64,000 nucleotides of DNA from Paragonimus westermani. Its lineage: Eukaryota; Platyhelminthes; Trematoda; Plagiorchiida; Troglotrematidae. The notes under the pieces are model-generated. The model made no database searches. It was not told the origin of the DNA and worked only from the letters and a program-made list of their open reading frames with translations. Of the stretch, positions 23,543 through 63,744 are shown piece after piece (the first letter of the stretch is position 1; the number at the start of each line of letters is the position of its first letter). Location: assembly GCA_008508345.1 (NCBI GenBank), contig QNGE01003585.1, forward strand, positions 1 through 64,000, written 5' to 3'. Both the position numbers and the translations under genes were made by a program.

Positions 23543-26206
23543 CTGTAAGGGACTGGCGCATTTTACATGAATATTCTGATACAAGTCGTTTTATTGTTCA
23601 CTGATTAACATTTTCCGAATACCAGTGAGTGAAATGCACGTTTTAATTCTGGGACCTTCGCTGTTTACCCCGCAGTTGCATGAATCAACGCCTGCTCGTA
23701 CAAAACTTCAGTCATTCTGGTGATCCATATGTAATACAGTCAAGCTCCTCCAAACACAAGTTTTCAACTATGCCCGAAGTCACAAATTTACCCATCTTTT
23801 CACCATCATCATCGTTTGTGGGTGATATTGTGGTCCTTCAAATGTGACAGTCTCCAGGACCTACATCTTTTCATCCGAAAACACATCCTTATAGAAGAGA
23901 ACGAGCTCAGGCAAATAAAACGGATAGAAAGTTCAAAAACAATCTAGAAGTGACCTTTGCCAACTTTCTACTCAATACGCCTTTAATCTGCCGTGTTCAT
24001 TAGTTGCTTTGTAACTGACTAATGTTTTTCGCAGGCCTACTTCATCCTTATGGTCCGAGAATATTTTCAAGTCACCGGAAGGTAAACCCCTGTATTTTTC
24101 CTTCTGTTACACACGTTTTGAAGCTGAGCAGTGAGTTTTTGCACGAGTCTTACGACTTGGCTTGTGAACAGTTGGCGGTGTTTATCACGCTATTCCAGGA
24201 GACCGAGGCTGCTGTCGTGTTTTGTCGCAGAGCGGAACATCGTACTCTTATCGAACGTTCCTCCACTCCGTTACCAACCCCTCGTATTTCTCCGGGCACT
24301 TCCAACAAGAAGGTCTTCAAATACTTCTGCAGTTTTGGCTATCTTTCTTCTACATCGTTTATGTTATGATTATTCCATATCACATCTTGCCTTAAAATGA
24401 GGCCAAACCTGGTGGGTTCCAAACTCCGGCTAGTTCATTGTAGTAGGTGATGGTGTAGGTATATAGAAATGTTCGCCTACCCTATTGTGAAAACCTTTCG
24501 TAATGCAGTCGAACATCCTCCAGGTGATGCACGTTTGCTCAAACTGTCTGCCAGCCAGAGTGAAAAGTTTCACATAAAAACTGCGCTTACGTCAAATGAG
24601 AGTTTGTACTGCGTCGAATAAGAGGAGAAATGCCGTTCACTAGTTAGAACTACATGGGTCTAAATCGCTCGGAGTGACTAAAGGATTTCAACGACATTCG
24701 TTTAAACACATCAGACGTGTTGGCAACACCGTTCCCGTCTAATCCCTAAGTCATGCTGTTAGCTTCCTTAAAGTGTCGCAATTAAATTGAAAATAACGGG
24801 TGACCACCGAACGATGGGCAATTGCCTATTGCTGATGAGTAGTCGGTTAATTCTAAGTTGAACATCACTCACATTTGGTCACAGTCTTCGTATTCAGATG
24901 GACTTTTCAGCCAGCCTCTTTCAAAAAGAAGCGCCAGAATTGAGCTTCACTCTCATTAGAGCTCGTGAGTAGTGCATATCCTTGCCATGACAGGGACTAT
25001 AACTTCGGCCACGCTTCCATGAGGTAATCATGTTGGCCACTGCCCCATTTCTTTCACATTAAACACGACCGAATTCATATGTCTCTTAAGTCCTAATCAC
25101 GGGGTTATCGATTGGAGTTAGCAGGATAATTACTGTCTCCTCTCGAGACGATCAGGCAACCTGATCATTACTGATAATCGAAAGTGGTTGAGCGTTTACA
25201 CATGATAATTCATGATAATTTCATTATAAACAGAAAACCACTTCACTGCTTTGTTAATATGGATGTACAACAAGAGAGATGCTCTCTAAAGATTATTCAA
25301 ATGTTTACAGATCAACAAAATACCTTGTAGAATTGGCTGGAAAGCCTGATGGAATACTAATTGTTGAAAGTGTAATCTGCACCGAAGCCACTCATTTTCC
25401 AGACATACTGTATATGCTTGGATTCAAAGCATCAATGGTTTTGTCTTGTCGTTGGAGAAACATATTTGAGTTACACTTACACAGAGTCAACACAAGGACC
25501 TTGATTTTCATTTCTCTAATGGATGCCTAACGAAGGAGCATGTTTCACTCAGAATACTGTGATGGTTCTTTGATTCACGTTGCCAGTTCTGTATGGTAAA
25601 AAGATGTTGATATCATTGAAGAATCCGCGTAATACTACCAGCATGTTCTACAAAGAAATTCAGAGGCAACTTGACAGTTATCGTCACGGAGGAAAATAAA
25701 GACAGAAGGATGTCGATGCCTGGGACTGTCATAGGTGACGAGAAACCTTGTCGTTTGACTACGAGTTATTACAGATGTTTCGTGAAACAATTTCAAAATA
25801 AGCGCCGCCAACGTACAAACACCCCTCTAATGCTTGTAGGACCGCCTCCGTTTAAACAAAAGTGACAGTTAATAAGGCTTATCGTCAGAATGTCCTCCCC
25901 GTCTTATGTCAAATTAATTCCACAGCTTTAGTCTGTTATTTTCTTCACCAAGCTGGACCACGGTTGTTGAACCAATGGATTGGTTGACCGTTTGAGCATT
26001 TGAATGCGAACTTCGAAAACTCTGTTGAGTCAGTCACATGGGAAATTGTGGCGGAGACTACTCACCTACTCGTGACTAGCACCAGTATCCTTTGTCGACA
26101 GAGTAACATTTTTTTGGAGCCTAAGAGTTGCGTACATAAGATGATTGGAAAGGCTGCACCACTTTGAGGTCATGAGACCTGGCCGCTCAGAGTAGAAGTC
26201 GTGAAC

Positions 26207-26402
26207 CATCTTCGAGTATCTTATCGTCGATCGCTTGCATCAGATGACACAAAAGATTCAGCAACGAAGAGTTTAGGAAGCGAGTATTTGGTAGTGACTT
26301 GATTAGGCTTTGCACTAAAGATATCAGCTGGTCGGTCTTCACATCGAACACTCTCAATGCTGCATCCGAATGGCATAAGACGTATAGTGGAAAGATGGTA
26401 AC
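26207..26402 (-). CDS. Exon of an unidentified minus-strand gene (first in the phased chain)
   Basis: A strong acceptor (TTTCTCCTCAACAG) precedes 65 codons plus one base: VTIFPLYVLCHSDAALRVFD, then TDQLISLVQSLIKSLPNT, then SSLLNLLCHLMQAIDDKILE. The pattern of leucines suggests alpha-helical repeats. If the donor is GATG/GTTCAC, the exon leaves in phase 1, exactly what the exon at 23542 needs. That donor is weak. Without splicing, the frame would stop seven codons later. Together with the two downstream exons it gives 128 codons of unbroken coding sequence. Function unknown. Confidence 0.48.
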
Positions 26403-28830
26403 CTGTTGAGGAGAAATCAAGTCGTTCAACAAGAGTTGACCATTGCTAGGCTAAGGCCGTCGTGCCTCAAAGTGGGTGGCTGAAGACTTTACGTGAAACG
26501 GTGGCTAATCGGATTCAGAGGTATGAGAATTGCTGCTGTTTGTCAGAGTTTTCTGGAAATTAATTGCACTCAATGCGCGGGGTAGTGAAATCCGTAAATA
26601 AGCCGTCTTGCGAGTGACACCTCATTTTCACGTGAAGTTCGATCGTTTATTTGGAAGACGTACACATCTCGATTTCAAATGAGTTTAAACATGGTTGTTT
26701 TTTCTTAAGTAGGGTTTTTGGTTGGTTGTATGTCAATTAAATGGCAATACAAACCGCCAATATATTGCTTTCGTTGATGGTGATGATAACCCTTAATGCA
26801 ACACACTTTATCAGGTGTACTTGGCATTCAAAGTATATGATAAACTTTGTTTTTAAGGTCAGCCACAATCAGAACTCGTGAAATAATTGCAATGAGGCTT
26901 AGTTAAGCGTTTTTCACTGTGCTGTCGTTGAGGTGGGCTTCTTCCAGGAAGAGGTTGAACAGGTTGTTGTCGGTACCGATGGTGAAATTTGCATCGTTTC
27001 TTTGTGCGCCAGCATCGCAGATTTGGGACAGACAGATCATCATCCAGCTAATTTATACTGTATACCATGAGGACAACAACGAAAAGGAGAAAACTGATAA
27101 AGCACAGCTGCTTCGAGTTCCAATGAAAGGAATGCACATGAAGTTTGCTGGGCTGAAACTGTTTGCCGCAGCACAATCGATTTCGCAGGCTAAATTTTTG
27201 TCTATTCTCTCCGAATCGTTTTAAAAAAAGTGATAAACCAGTATGAAATACACGATGTTTTCGGATTAATATATCGCGGGATGTGCTAGACCCGGAAACC
27301 TGTGAGGACCTTGTGAAAGCGTTCTTAGGTACCCTTGACTGTTCGGATTGAAGTGTAATGTAAATTCCTAGGGGCAGAGCTGCGTTATGTCACGTCGTCT
27401 TGCGATCCGTACATCTAGTTAATGGATCTCAGTCCAAGCAGTTGGTTGAATTTTCAGTGTATGCGTACTCACATGCACAGTGGGTTAAATTGAACTCTCC
27501 AAATGTGTCGGACGAGTAATGCGTAGTGAAATTCTGGGAGAATTGGAACGACAAAAGTCTCAGCTCGCTTGTCACTTGTGAACACGGTCGCTTCAGAGAC
27601 AGTGATGCGGTTTTGTTTATCCTAACGGCCCCAGATAAATATTTTAGTCTGGCTTGGTGGCCTAACTAGAGTAAATGAAACGCGCGTTTTGACAAAGTCA
27701 TCGCTGTTTTAACTTACTGCTGGGCCGCATGAAAATCTGCCCACTAGTTCTGAATGGTGTTGCTAGGCTGTTCAAACAAGAGCGTACTGAAAGAACTCTT
27801 GTTTGACGCTTGAGCATCAGCGAAACACTTTTAAAATTTGGAAGTCGACAGTCACTTCTTTTAAATTGCACATCTTCCGTTAAACTAATAGGTGTAAACG
27901 ATGATATCGTACAGATAACGGAATCACTGAGTCCTGGTGTGAATGTGAATCTGCTAACAATTGCGACAGTCTTAACATTGGCCCTTAACTAGCAATTCTC
28001 CTTGTCACTTAATGAAAAAAACAACAACATCAAACCGGAAATATTTATCAAGCGAACATTTACTTTTTCACAACTATCACAAAAATTCACTTATATGTGT
28101 TTACAACTCAAGACCCCGATAAATTAAAGATATCAAACACCGAGTTTGCATTGACCAGCTCACAATTTCCATGTACAATTCAACCTGCCACACGGAGGTT
28201 GGCGCAATAAAACCCGAGTAATGGCATCAGTTTGGTATGGTGGTACCGTTTGATTACCAAAATTGGTATCCACAAAAAATCGTTAATTTAAACATCAGTA
28301 CTATCGCTACCTCGTCAAAGAAGCCATTTTCAGTCTCCACAGATGTCACAAAAAATACACGCGGCTCAATTTCACTGCTAACAAGCAGATCTTTTGAACA
28401 AGACGTGAACGAATTCAACAGAAACAACTTATACCAGTTAGCCCCTCAAGAATAAACCATCTTTGAACACGAAATTGGGGAATCATAGCCGTACTAATGC
28501 TTCCTACGTATAACATGAATGAACCGGGTGGCTGGTTGCATATCTTACGACAGTATACGAACATCAACGCACTAAGCTATAAATCAACTGAACCACAGTT
28601 CGCTAGTGGATATCACGTGTTTAACTTCCAAAAAGACAGTAAAAATGACTTCAGGGAAGATTCTTCTTGCACAAAATCCAAAACAGATCATGTTACTCAG
28701 ATACTTGGGATATTAGAAATAGAAAGGAGAAATACCGCGCGGAGTAGCATACATAAGCGACCCACATTGAATTCTTCATGTAGTTCTTTTTGCTACAATG
28801 CAATGTACTCTCTGTATTCTGCACAAATAC

Positions 28831-29017
28831 CTTTCTTGTATGGTCCAGTTAACATCTCAGCATGAGCTTGTGATACTTCATTAACTAGCATTGGCTGTTT
28901 TCGGAGAGGTGTAAATTCACTGTTGTGTAACTGATGTATTACTTCCTGTTGGTCAAATGGGATTAAGTTGGTCGAAACACGAGATGGTGCCATTTCGTCA
29001 ATGTTCGACTGCATCAT
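28831..29017 (-). CDS. Candidate first exon of the gene downstream of KATNAL2
   Basis: From ATGATG at 29017 the minus strand encodes 62 codons: MMQSNIDEMAPSRVSTNLIP, then EVIHQLHNSEFTPLRKQPML, then VNEVSQAHAEMLTGPYKK, with a possible donor G/GTATTT at 28830. If unspliced, the frame stops near 28793. In the same frame, upstream of the ATG, there is a basic KRRR stretch and an acceptor CTTGTTCTAG near 29090, so this could also be an internal exon. It leaves in phase 1, while the exon at 26402 is entered in phase 0. If both belong to one gene, another exon lies between. It starts only about 416 bases after the KATNAL2 stop. Family not recognised. Confidence 0.4.
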
Positions 29018-29160
29018 TATTCGCCTACGTTTTGTTCTGGACTGTTTTGAAACTCTAGGGGAGATTTCGAAGCAAATCCTTATTCCCTAGAACAAGTATT
29101 AACAATTTTCTAAATTTTTAGTCGGGCGAAAAAAACGGAACAACTTTTCTGGCTCATATC

Positions 29161-29166
29161 TTTAAT
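29161..29166 (-). terminator. Possible KATNAL2 polyadenylation signal ATTAAA
   Basis: On the minus strand ATTAAA lies 267 nt after the KATNAL2 stop. It is the common variant of the poly(A) hexamer. No AATAAA occurs between it and the stop, but the assignment is tentative. Confidence 0.3.
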
Positions 29167-29432
29167 CACATACACTTAGTAATTGTAATTTTCTACTGAT
29201 AAAGATACTCTGAAATAACATCACGGTGAATATGAAACGGCCCATGAGTATTTTGATGACAAAGTTCGAACGGTTCACATTGATGCTTCGCCAAGTCAGT
29301 CACAAATAAATTGATTGCCCGACGAGTTTGGAACCTTTGAAAGACAGAAGTGTACGTATGTCAAATGAGATGAAGGATCTCGAACGAGAATGTGGGGTCC
29401 AAACTGGGAGCTGACGGACTGCTAAATCGGCT

Positions 29433-56907
<27,475 letters not shown>

Positions 56908-57520
56908 GGTTTGTGCAGAACTATTTAGCAATCATTTTGTTTGAATAGAAAAGTGTCTCACGAAGGTCCCTGTTGACATTGCTAAAATAAACGATAAGAA
57001 GAACGACGGCTATGTGAAAATTATCTCTGAATTTATTAATTCGAGCATTCTTGGACTTTGCATAGTCTCTCCTATCGGTAATACTAACCAAACTGCATGT
57101 TTCTTCTTGATTGCCATACTGAAATTCCACATGGCATATATAATTTGCACGAAGGTATTGATATTGTGAATATTCATGGAGGGTATTTGCCAGTCTTTAA
57201 CTTTTTAGACGACAGGGGGCATCTCTCTGAAGCTTTAGGGTTGCGTAAATAGGGTAACTCAGGTGGTTGTGCTACTTTACGGCCTCAAAAGTTAATTCGC
57301 CTAGCACAGAAGGCGTGAACTGTCTTCGAGTACTTTGCTAATGATTGCCGACCGAATTCTTTTTTCCAATACTTAAACTTACACGTACTTAGATGATCAG
57401 GATGTCAGTTGGTCGTGTGTCACATCCAGCTGAGTGAACCCCACAGGAAAAATGTTTTGCGAGTGAACCAGTACTCTCAATTATAGCTTAATTATTTATT
57501 CTTAAAGTAAACATACCTTA
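56908..57520. promoter_or_regulatory. Probable KATNAL2 promoter region
   Basis: The 600 bases upstream of the start codon hold no supported coding exon. I see no clear TATA box at a fixed distance. The assignment is by position only. If the plus-strand candidate at 57744 is real, the region is shared by two divergent genes. Confidence 0.3.
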
Positions 57521-57743
57521 GTGTTGACTATTCGGAATCAGACAAAGGATTTCGCAGTAATTATACCCTATCTTTTCTGTCTCCACTGCTTAAAAACAAG
57601 GCTCCAGGGCAACCAAGATCCGTCCAATTGCATCACACAGAAATTACATATCGGTACTTTGCTAATCACAAGTCTTGCCTTAACTGTTATCGGTAGCATT
57701 AATTTTGAACTAGATAGCAAAGCTTCACTGTTCTTGACCAACA

Positions 57744-57814
57744 TGGATACCCAGAAAGTTGTACCCCTTATGTTGAAGAGAGGAAATGTGAAGTGGGACT
57801 GGGACTTCGAAGGT
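57744..57814 (+). CDS. Candidate first exon of a divergent gene
   Basis: An ATG at about 57744 (context CCAACATGG) opens 23 codons, MDTQKVVPLMLKRGNVKWDW then DFE, before a possible donor G/GTTAGA. The frame is open upstream for another 70 codons, so this could also be an internal part of a longer frame (57521-57817). No family is recognised. Confidence 0.22.
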
Positions 57815-58470
57815 TAGAAGGGTGTTCCTTAACACGGAAAAACAAATGAAAATCAGCCAACCCTGAGGATTGCATTTGTAAGATCACATTTGGAGTAACA
57901 ACAATTTTTAAGTACGGAAGAAGGCTATTAACATTAGACCAGACAAATACCTATTTCGCTGATGAATTTTCTCGTCTCTCAGATACACAGCATAGTTACA
58001 CACAATTTCCCCGGAGTAACTCGTGACACGCATAGAATATGGTACAGTGTACTCTGAGTTAAAAGGAATCGGAGTTTTCACCCAGCTTTGTTTAACGACT
58101 ACTGAGGTTTGTTGGATAAGTGACCAACATACAACTCCCACGAACCAAAAATCATTAACGGCTGAAGTTATGATGTCCATATTGTCACCGGTATTTTTGT
58201 TCTCGGGTCATGTCCTCAACAACTACTATCCGACCAACTGATGGTCCTGACATCAGTTCAGTAGACTATCAAACAAGTGGGAATATTTAACGAAAGGCTG
58301 AGAAATCCAGTCGGAGGTTCATGAGAAGAGGAAGAGCTAGTTTACCCTGTGAATACAGACTAGTTATTGCTCGCGATGCACCAGTGTTAGAGATTATTTT
58401 TAAACAGCGGTGTGGATGATCGCAAATTCTGCAACCTGGCATGCAGCACTTACCAACCTTGGTCAGTTAG

Positions 58471-58695
58471 GTGGTCAAGGGTTTCATTGCTTATAACTGT
58501 GTCACTCTTTGGTTCCTCTGCGGTCTGTTCCAGCAATCAGCGGCCGCAGTGAATAGTGCACTGTGTTGCAGACACTCCTTTAGTATATGGAGCACACGAT
58601 CCAAACAACTTCTGCTTTGTAACCATGAATGTTTGCATATTCCAAATGCGCTTCAACGCATTGTCGCTGTGTTCATACGACCAGTCCGTTTAATG
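58471..58695 (+). pseudogene. Non-LTR retrotransposon C-terminal remnant
   Basis: The frame shows KGFIAYNCVTLWFLCGL and later IWSTRSKQLLLCNHECLHI, which resembles the tail of non-LTR reverse transcriptases (a K-x-x-x-Y...V...LYG-x-E-x-W...L..FxHxCL pattern). Most key residues are changed. It lies before, not after, the plus-strand reverse transcriptase piece at 60.1 kb, so it is from a different copy. Confidence 0.35.
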
Positions 58696-58773
58696 TAGAT
58701 TAACTTACAGAGACAACAATGATCGAATACACAGAGTCTAACACATCCTCCGTACACGTTTCTGATCACCTAG

Positions 58774-59012
58774 ACAAAACCAGGCACAAACACAACTATA
58801 GACCTCGCCCTCAAGAAACAGTCGCTCATCTTTGCGGCACCACAATTGACGAAGAGTGAAGTGAAGTCACTGTGTGCTTCATCTAACCTAACGGGTAACT
58901 CATCAGCTATCTTGCAATTTGACGTTACTCAATTGAGGAAGGCGATAGACGACCTTGAGCCGGTTGCTTCGAACAAGAAGTATGGGTTCACGACCTATCT
59001 AACCAGTAAAAG
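58774..59012 (+). CDS. Candidate internal exon, family unknown
   Basis: Bounded by a good acceptor (CTGATCACCTAG) and the donor AAAAG/GTACAG, with 79 codons plus two bases open between. It contains LALKKQSLIFAAPQLTKSEV, ILQFDVTQLRKAIDDLEP and KYGFTTYLTSK. Composition looks like a real protein. The last few bases adjoin a non-LTR relic on the other strand. It may itself be repeat-derived. Confidence 0.33.
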
Positions 59013-59684
59013 GTACAGTTGCATTTGGAAAGACGAAGTACCTACCAAGCAAACCAGTCACAGAATTTTGTGAGTACAGCTTGATCTGTGTGCCTTCCAC
59101 AGAAGAACCAGGTACAATACCTTCGTCCGTGTGTTCAGTATCATTCAGATTACTACATGACGGAAGCTTTATTCCGGTATTCTCAAAACCCCGGAGTACT
59201 CCATCTAGTATACCATCCATTACGTCGCTAAAAATGGGGTGGGAAGACAGGATACCTTTGTTAAGAACCTTTTGAGGTACAGAACATTCAAGATGACTAG
59301 GCAGTCTGTACTGACTGTGAGTACACATCTTCTACAGAGTGGGAGGCTCCACTGAAATTCTTGTAAGATAAAGACAGCTCAGTAAGGCATACCTGGCAGT
59401 CGAATAGTAAACGATCATTACGTCCAAGCGTATCACAGCCGTTTTCTGAAAAAAAGAACTGCTGGCACTCTTGTCTCCAGCGAGTTAAATATATGATCGA
59501 CAAACCCGCGATCAGGTCGGAAAGCATGCGTATTGATTAATTTTCTTTCTGTTCCATAAGTCACCCTGTTGAGGGATTTGCAAGCATCTTCGATGCGACA
59601 GGAATAAGACTGATGCCACTGTGTTTGTTCCATGAAACTCTCATACTTATATTGGAAATAAGAACGATTGTTTGCAGATACCAC
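59000..59684 (-). pseudogene. Non-LTR retrotransposon reverse transcriptase relic, three frames
   Basis: Three overlapping minus-strand frames carry successive reverse transcriptase blocks in order. 59684-59433: INTHAFRPDRGFVDHIF (block 2, usually Q-A-G-F-R-P-G-R-G). 59527-59297: the AFDSVDR-type region in decayed form. 59328-59000: FSDVMDGILDGVLRGFENTG then LNDTEHTDEGIVPGSSVEGT. The catalytic F/YADD motif, which should be EYADDIVLLGSS, reads EHTDEGIVPGSS, so the active site is lost. Two frame changes confirm decay. The element would have copied itself by target-primed reverse transcription. Confidence 0.7.
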
Positions 59685-60073
59685 TCACGAGGCGTCTATT
59701 CAGTCTTCTAAATACAGGAAAGAAGTATGTTTAGTTTATCCCATTATTACAAGAAATGAGGAATGAGGGCTCGGACCCGGAGCTATATTGGTTGTAAACA
59801 TTGTAATCTGAAAAGCCTCTTCTGATTCCGGAGAAGGCTGTCTGGGGTCGTCATCACTATTCATACAATAGTCCACGTTCACAGCCAAACAATACAATCT
59901 AAGTTAGGTGAGCGTTCTCTTGAACTTATCTAGCCATCTGTTAAATCGCTGTGACGTTTCGTAACTGGTAACATTTCCTGAAACTGTCTTCTTCATAAAG
60001 CACTTGCAGTCTGTTTAAACCACTGGATGTCCACTTCACATGCAGAGCAAAGGCTCACAAACAACTGTCTCTA

Positions 60074-60334
60074 GTGCATATCACTTCTAGTGACGTTTGC
60101 TTGGAATGTCCGAATTCCTTGTTCCTGCTCAATTTTGATGTGAGCAACATTCTGAAAGTTGCACTTGAGGAGTTTAAACAATCTGATTCTGAATCTCTTT
60201 CCGGCACTGAGCTGACTAACATTGTCTTATTTGGTCTATTTGCTGAAAGCAGACAGACCACATTGAACAAGGCGAATGACCGAATTGGTTTGTATGGAAT
60301 GCGTCTTCAGTACTGGAGTTGCTGCTTCTTCTAA
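60074..60334 (+). pseudogene. Second non-LTR reverse transcriptase relic, opposite strand
   Basis: The plus strand reads CPNSLFLLNFDVSNILKVAL, then LSGTELTNIVLFGLF, then TTLNKANDRIGLYGMRLQ. These match the GCPLSPFLFNF and LxxLEYADDIVLFG blocks and the helix after them in the same kind of reverse transcriptase as the minus-strand relic at 59.0-59.7 kb, but with the YADD residues deleted. The two relics face away from each other, with about 390 bases between. Confidence 0.62.
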
Positions 60335-60670
60335 ACACTTGATTGTAGATGTGACACGCTAGCCTGTAGGAACAACACTTTTTGTGTGATAGCCTCCTGC
60401 CACAGATATACCTTATCTCATGAGGTAAGCTATTTCATTTAGGCAGATATTTATTGAGAGGCTCTTGCAGATGTGACCCTTACTTGAGAGCTGCTTGTAT
60501 CAGTTGTTAAACGTTAGTTCGGGCAGGAATGCTAGGAATTTTCCTGTTCACCTGTTTAGTGTGAACTCCCACATCATTTTGGTCTCCCATTCTCAACATC
60601 TTTTATTTTCTGAAGTATAGGTGTCGTGTGTGTTCGGTGTCTCTCGTTTGTCTCTCGTTATCAACAACAG

Positions 60671-60865
60671 GTTGAGCCTTGCCAATTACGGGCAACGTTA
60701 ACATCGTTAGTGCCATCCAAAATAATTGTTATTCTTTCCTTTGGCGTTTATTTTTTGAGGACATCTAGTCGTCCGCTTGCATACAGTTCAAACTTTTTCC
60801 GCAGTCTTTTAATCCGTTTTCGAATCAGAGGTGTTGGGCGATTTTGTATTGTCTTACCGTTTGAG
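60671..60865 (+). CDS. Candidate internal exon, family unknown
   Basis: Sixty-five codons in phase 0 lie between CAACAACAG and a perfect donor GAG/GTAAGT, including TLTSLVPSKIIVILSFGVYF and RSLLIRFRIRGVGRFCIV. The translation is rich in hydrophobic and arginine residues. No known domain. The acceptor has a poor pyrimidine tract. Confidence 0.25.
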
Positions 60866-63744
60866 GTAAGTCATTCTTCATGACCGCACGAGACCATTTG
60901 CAAATCTAAAAAAATAATTTGGCGTGCTTTGCGTGCATTGTTTTATTGACGGCGATTCACAACATACAACTGACTCTGAAGTTACGTTGTTGTTTGGTGT
61001 TTGAATTCACTTAAAATTATGAGTTAGTTTTATAACACCTAACTAATGGTTAATTAGGATGCACATGACACATCGACAATGTGTCTGGCACCATAAAGTC
61101 GGAGAGCATTGCGTCAACCGGTGGCCGCCTATCAAGTAAACCAATGTTTTAATAAGTTTGCCGCAAACATTGAACCGATAATGTAATTATGGCGTACTTA
61201 ACGACATGTTCAAACTCTGTACAAATTGAGAGTGCCATCATAGTCGTATTTTCGATATCTCCAACCCGAAAAACATTCAGATGTTGTTAACAAAAAGGAA
61301 TACTCTATAGATTATCTGGAGAATTTTACATAATGTGTTTTCAAAACTAGGATGTATTCAATCTCATCTGTCCTTGGCTGTACACAGAGTTGAGGTTAAG
61401 AAGGAATTAGTTCCTAATGATTCAACGCTTGCATAGCAGCGATGAATCAAGTGAGTGACTTCCGTGTTGCCATTCACTATTTGACTCAGACGTATTACCT
61501 CGTCCCCAGAAAGTAAGTTACCAGGTATCGTACAACTAACGTTTTGAGCTCCTGTTCGCACATCATAAATTAAAACTCTCGGACATAAATATTGAATATA
61601 TGATGTAATTGTTTCATTACTTGTAATGTGTTGTACCCGGCTTCAATTTCAGTGTCTATTGTTTTGCATTAGATGAAAATTTTGCAGCCATTTAAACAAA
61701 TTGCACAAACTGTCGGTGGAAGAAAGTCATTTCTGGTGTACGGTGCATACTGTTAATGATCACTTCGTCGGCTGATATATGAAATACTTTGTTCGTATAC
61801 AAGTACATTCAAATGTCACAAGCAGATTCCAACACCTAGATACTGGAAGTTGTTTAGGCTACCACATTAGCAGGTTGCGACGAAAATCGTGCACATCACT
61901 CAGTGGTTGTAAGTGAGCTTACTATCATAGGTTCTTTTGACTTTTTCTCGCATATCTGTGTCTTGATTTCTGCTGAAAGTCAAGTGTCTACATTATCAAC
62001 TTGTTTGAACTGTCATATGATGAGCGTTGGTCAACTTATTTTCTCCTCACATTGCCTTCTTAGAGCACTCAGCTTGAATGCCACTACAAATCAAACTTTC
62101 TCCACACTATTCACTTCTTTAATTTTTGTTGTAATCAACGCCTGTCAGACGTGTTGTTCTGTTCGATTTCGCAAAAAACCTAATTCAACCTCCCGTTCAC
62201 CTTCCAGAAGAAGCGCACATAAATATAGATCTTAGAATCGTCTACTATAAACATCAATGGAATTGACGGTAAAGTTCATACAAGGGAACCAATAACTGTG
62301 TGCTGATTTTTCTGTTCATATTCAACCACCACACATGTGGTACTTTTCTTTATACCTGTCTTATTTTGCTGAAAGAGAGGTAGCAGATATCATTAATCGG
62401 CGGGAGATATTTTGCATCATTGGGATGAGCTCATAGCTAGAGCATCGTGCTTAAAATAGGGATGGAGCATAAATGCTAATTTTTCTGGTTGACTACAAGT
62501 AGTTCCTCGTCAGTCCATTGGACTACCCAATAAGTGAGTATCACACATCACCATCAGCCCACCTCAGAACCACCAATTAACCAATGGGACCCACTAGGGT
62601 GTACTGATTAGGGGGACAGTCACAGCGCTGGATGCATTTTTCAGCATGTTGGCGCAAGAATCCCAGATTCTTGATCGGTACCAAGTGTGGCTGTTCTTAA
62701 CAACTTCAACTTGGAATTGATTAATCGGGCGAAAACGGTTTTTATCGATAAGACGTTCAGAACATTTGTACCCGAATGCACTCAGAGCCGAGAATGTTCT
62801 ACCTGCATGGGAGAATTTGCTGATTTCTAGCAATCCGTTCTTTCTGACTGCAATGGCCTGTCTGGATTACTAGAGTAATCTGTATGGGTAACAAAACGAA
62901 CACAAAAATCAGCCTGAATGTTTAATACTTGCCGTAAGCAATCTTCGACATGCCAGTAAGAGAGGTTAAAATCAAGGCAGACAGATAGTAGTATACATGC
63001 AGAAGAGTGTGTCAACTTAACTCTCCTCCGTTCAGCTGAAGTGTCATGTATGTTAACAGAGTTAAGAAAAACGTAGGAAAAATAGGGCCAGACGACCAAA
63101 TCTTTCGTAGACGTGACTCCTAAGCAAATTGTATGGAGGAAAAACACACCGCCAAGCTTATTTACACATACTCACTAGGTGTGCTCAGATAACTCAATAA
63201 TAAGCCCGACGAATTCTTGAAAAAACTTGAGCATTTGAAAGTACCTAGAGCTCTTCTAAGCCAATTACCCGCTCGGACCTTTCCATCTTGAGTTCAGGGA
63301 ACATTTCCGTAGGTATGCTTGTTAACACAAAATTGAAAGGCGCATTCAACTAACTCTTGGACAAAGTGTCCTAACAAGCGCCATCCAGACCAACAAAAAC
63401 TCTCATATTGTACATCACCTAGTAAAAATGCAAGAAAAGGGAACGAGTCATAGAAGACCCACACTGGAAAATAAACGAACCTTTACAAAACTGGTGCTAT
63501 TTCAGGCGCGAACAAAAGTTGATCATTCACACTCAAACATTACATAGACCCTTTCTTTGCTGAATTAGTTTTATATAGCTTGTAAGTTTGCCTTTCAATA
63601 TGGTGATTAGTTTATATAGGTCTCAGTAAGTCGACCATTTCACCACATTGCTTGATAACCTGGCACTCGGTAGCCGTTGGAAAGAAGTGTTTGAATCCGC
63701 GAACTTCGTAAAGACAGAGACATAGGATCAAAATTCATGTTGCT
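60866..63744. other. No firmly supported gene
   Basis: A minus-strand frame 61561-61364 (65 codons, with IPGNLLSGDEVIRLSQIV) looks protein-like and ends in TGA. It could be a terminal exon, but its acceptor (GCGAACAG) is poor. 61903-62235 (plus) and 62594-63147 (minus) are open but unrecognised. Confidence 0.35.

Noticed and set aside
24833..24860. CTGATGAG as a possible hammerhead ribozyme core
   Set aside because: No stem II and no GAAAC box at the proper distance. The other CTGATGAG or CTCATCAG sites I checked failed too.
28497..28865. A 122-codon plus-strand frame
   Set aside because: It overlaps the minus-strand exon candidate at 28831-29017, whose composition is more protein-like. No motif.
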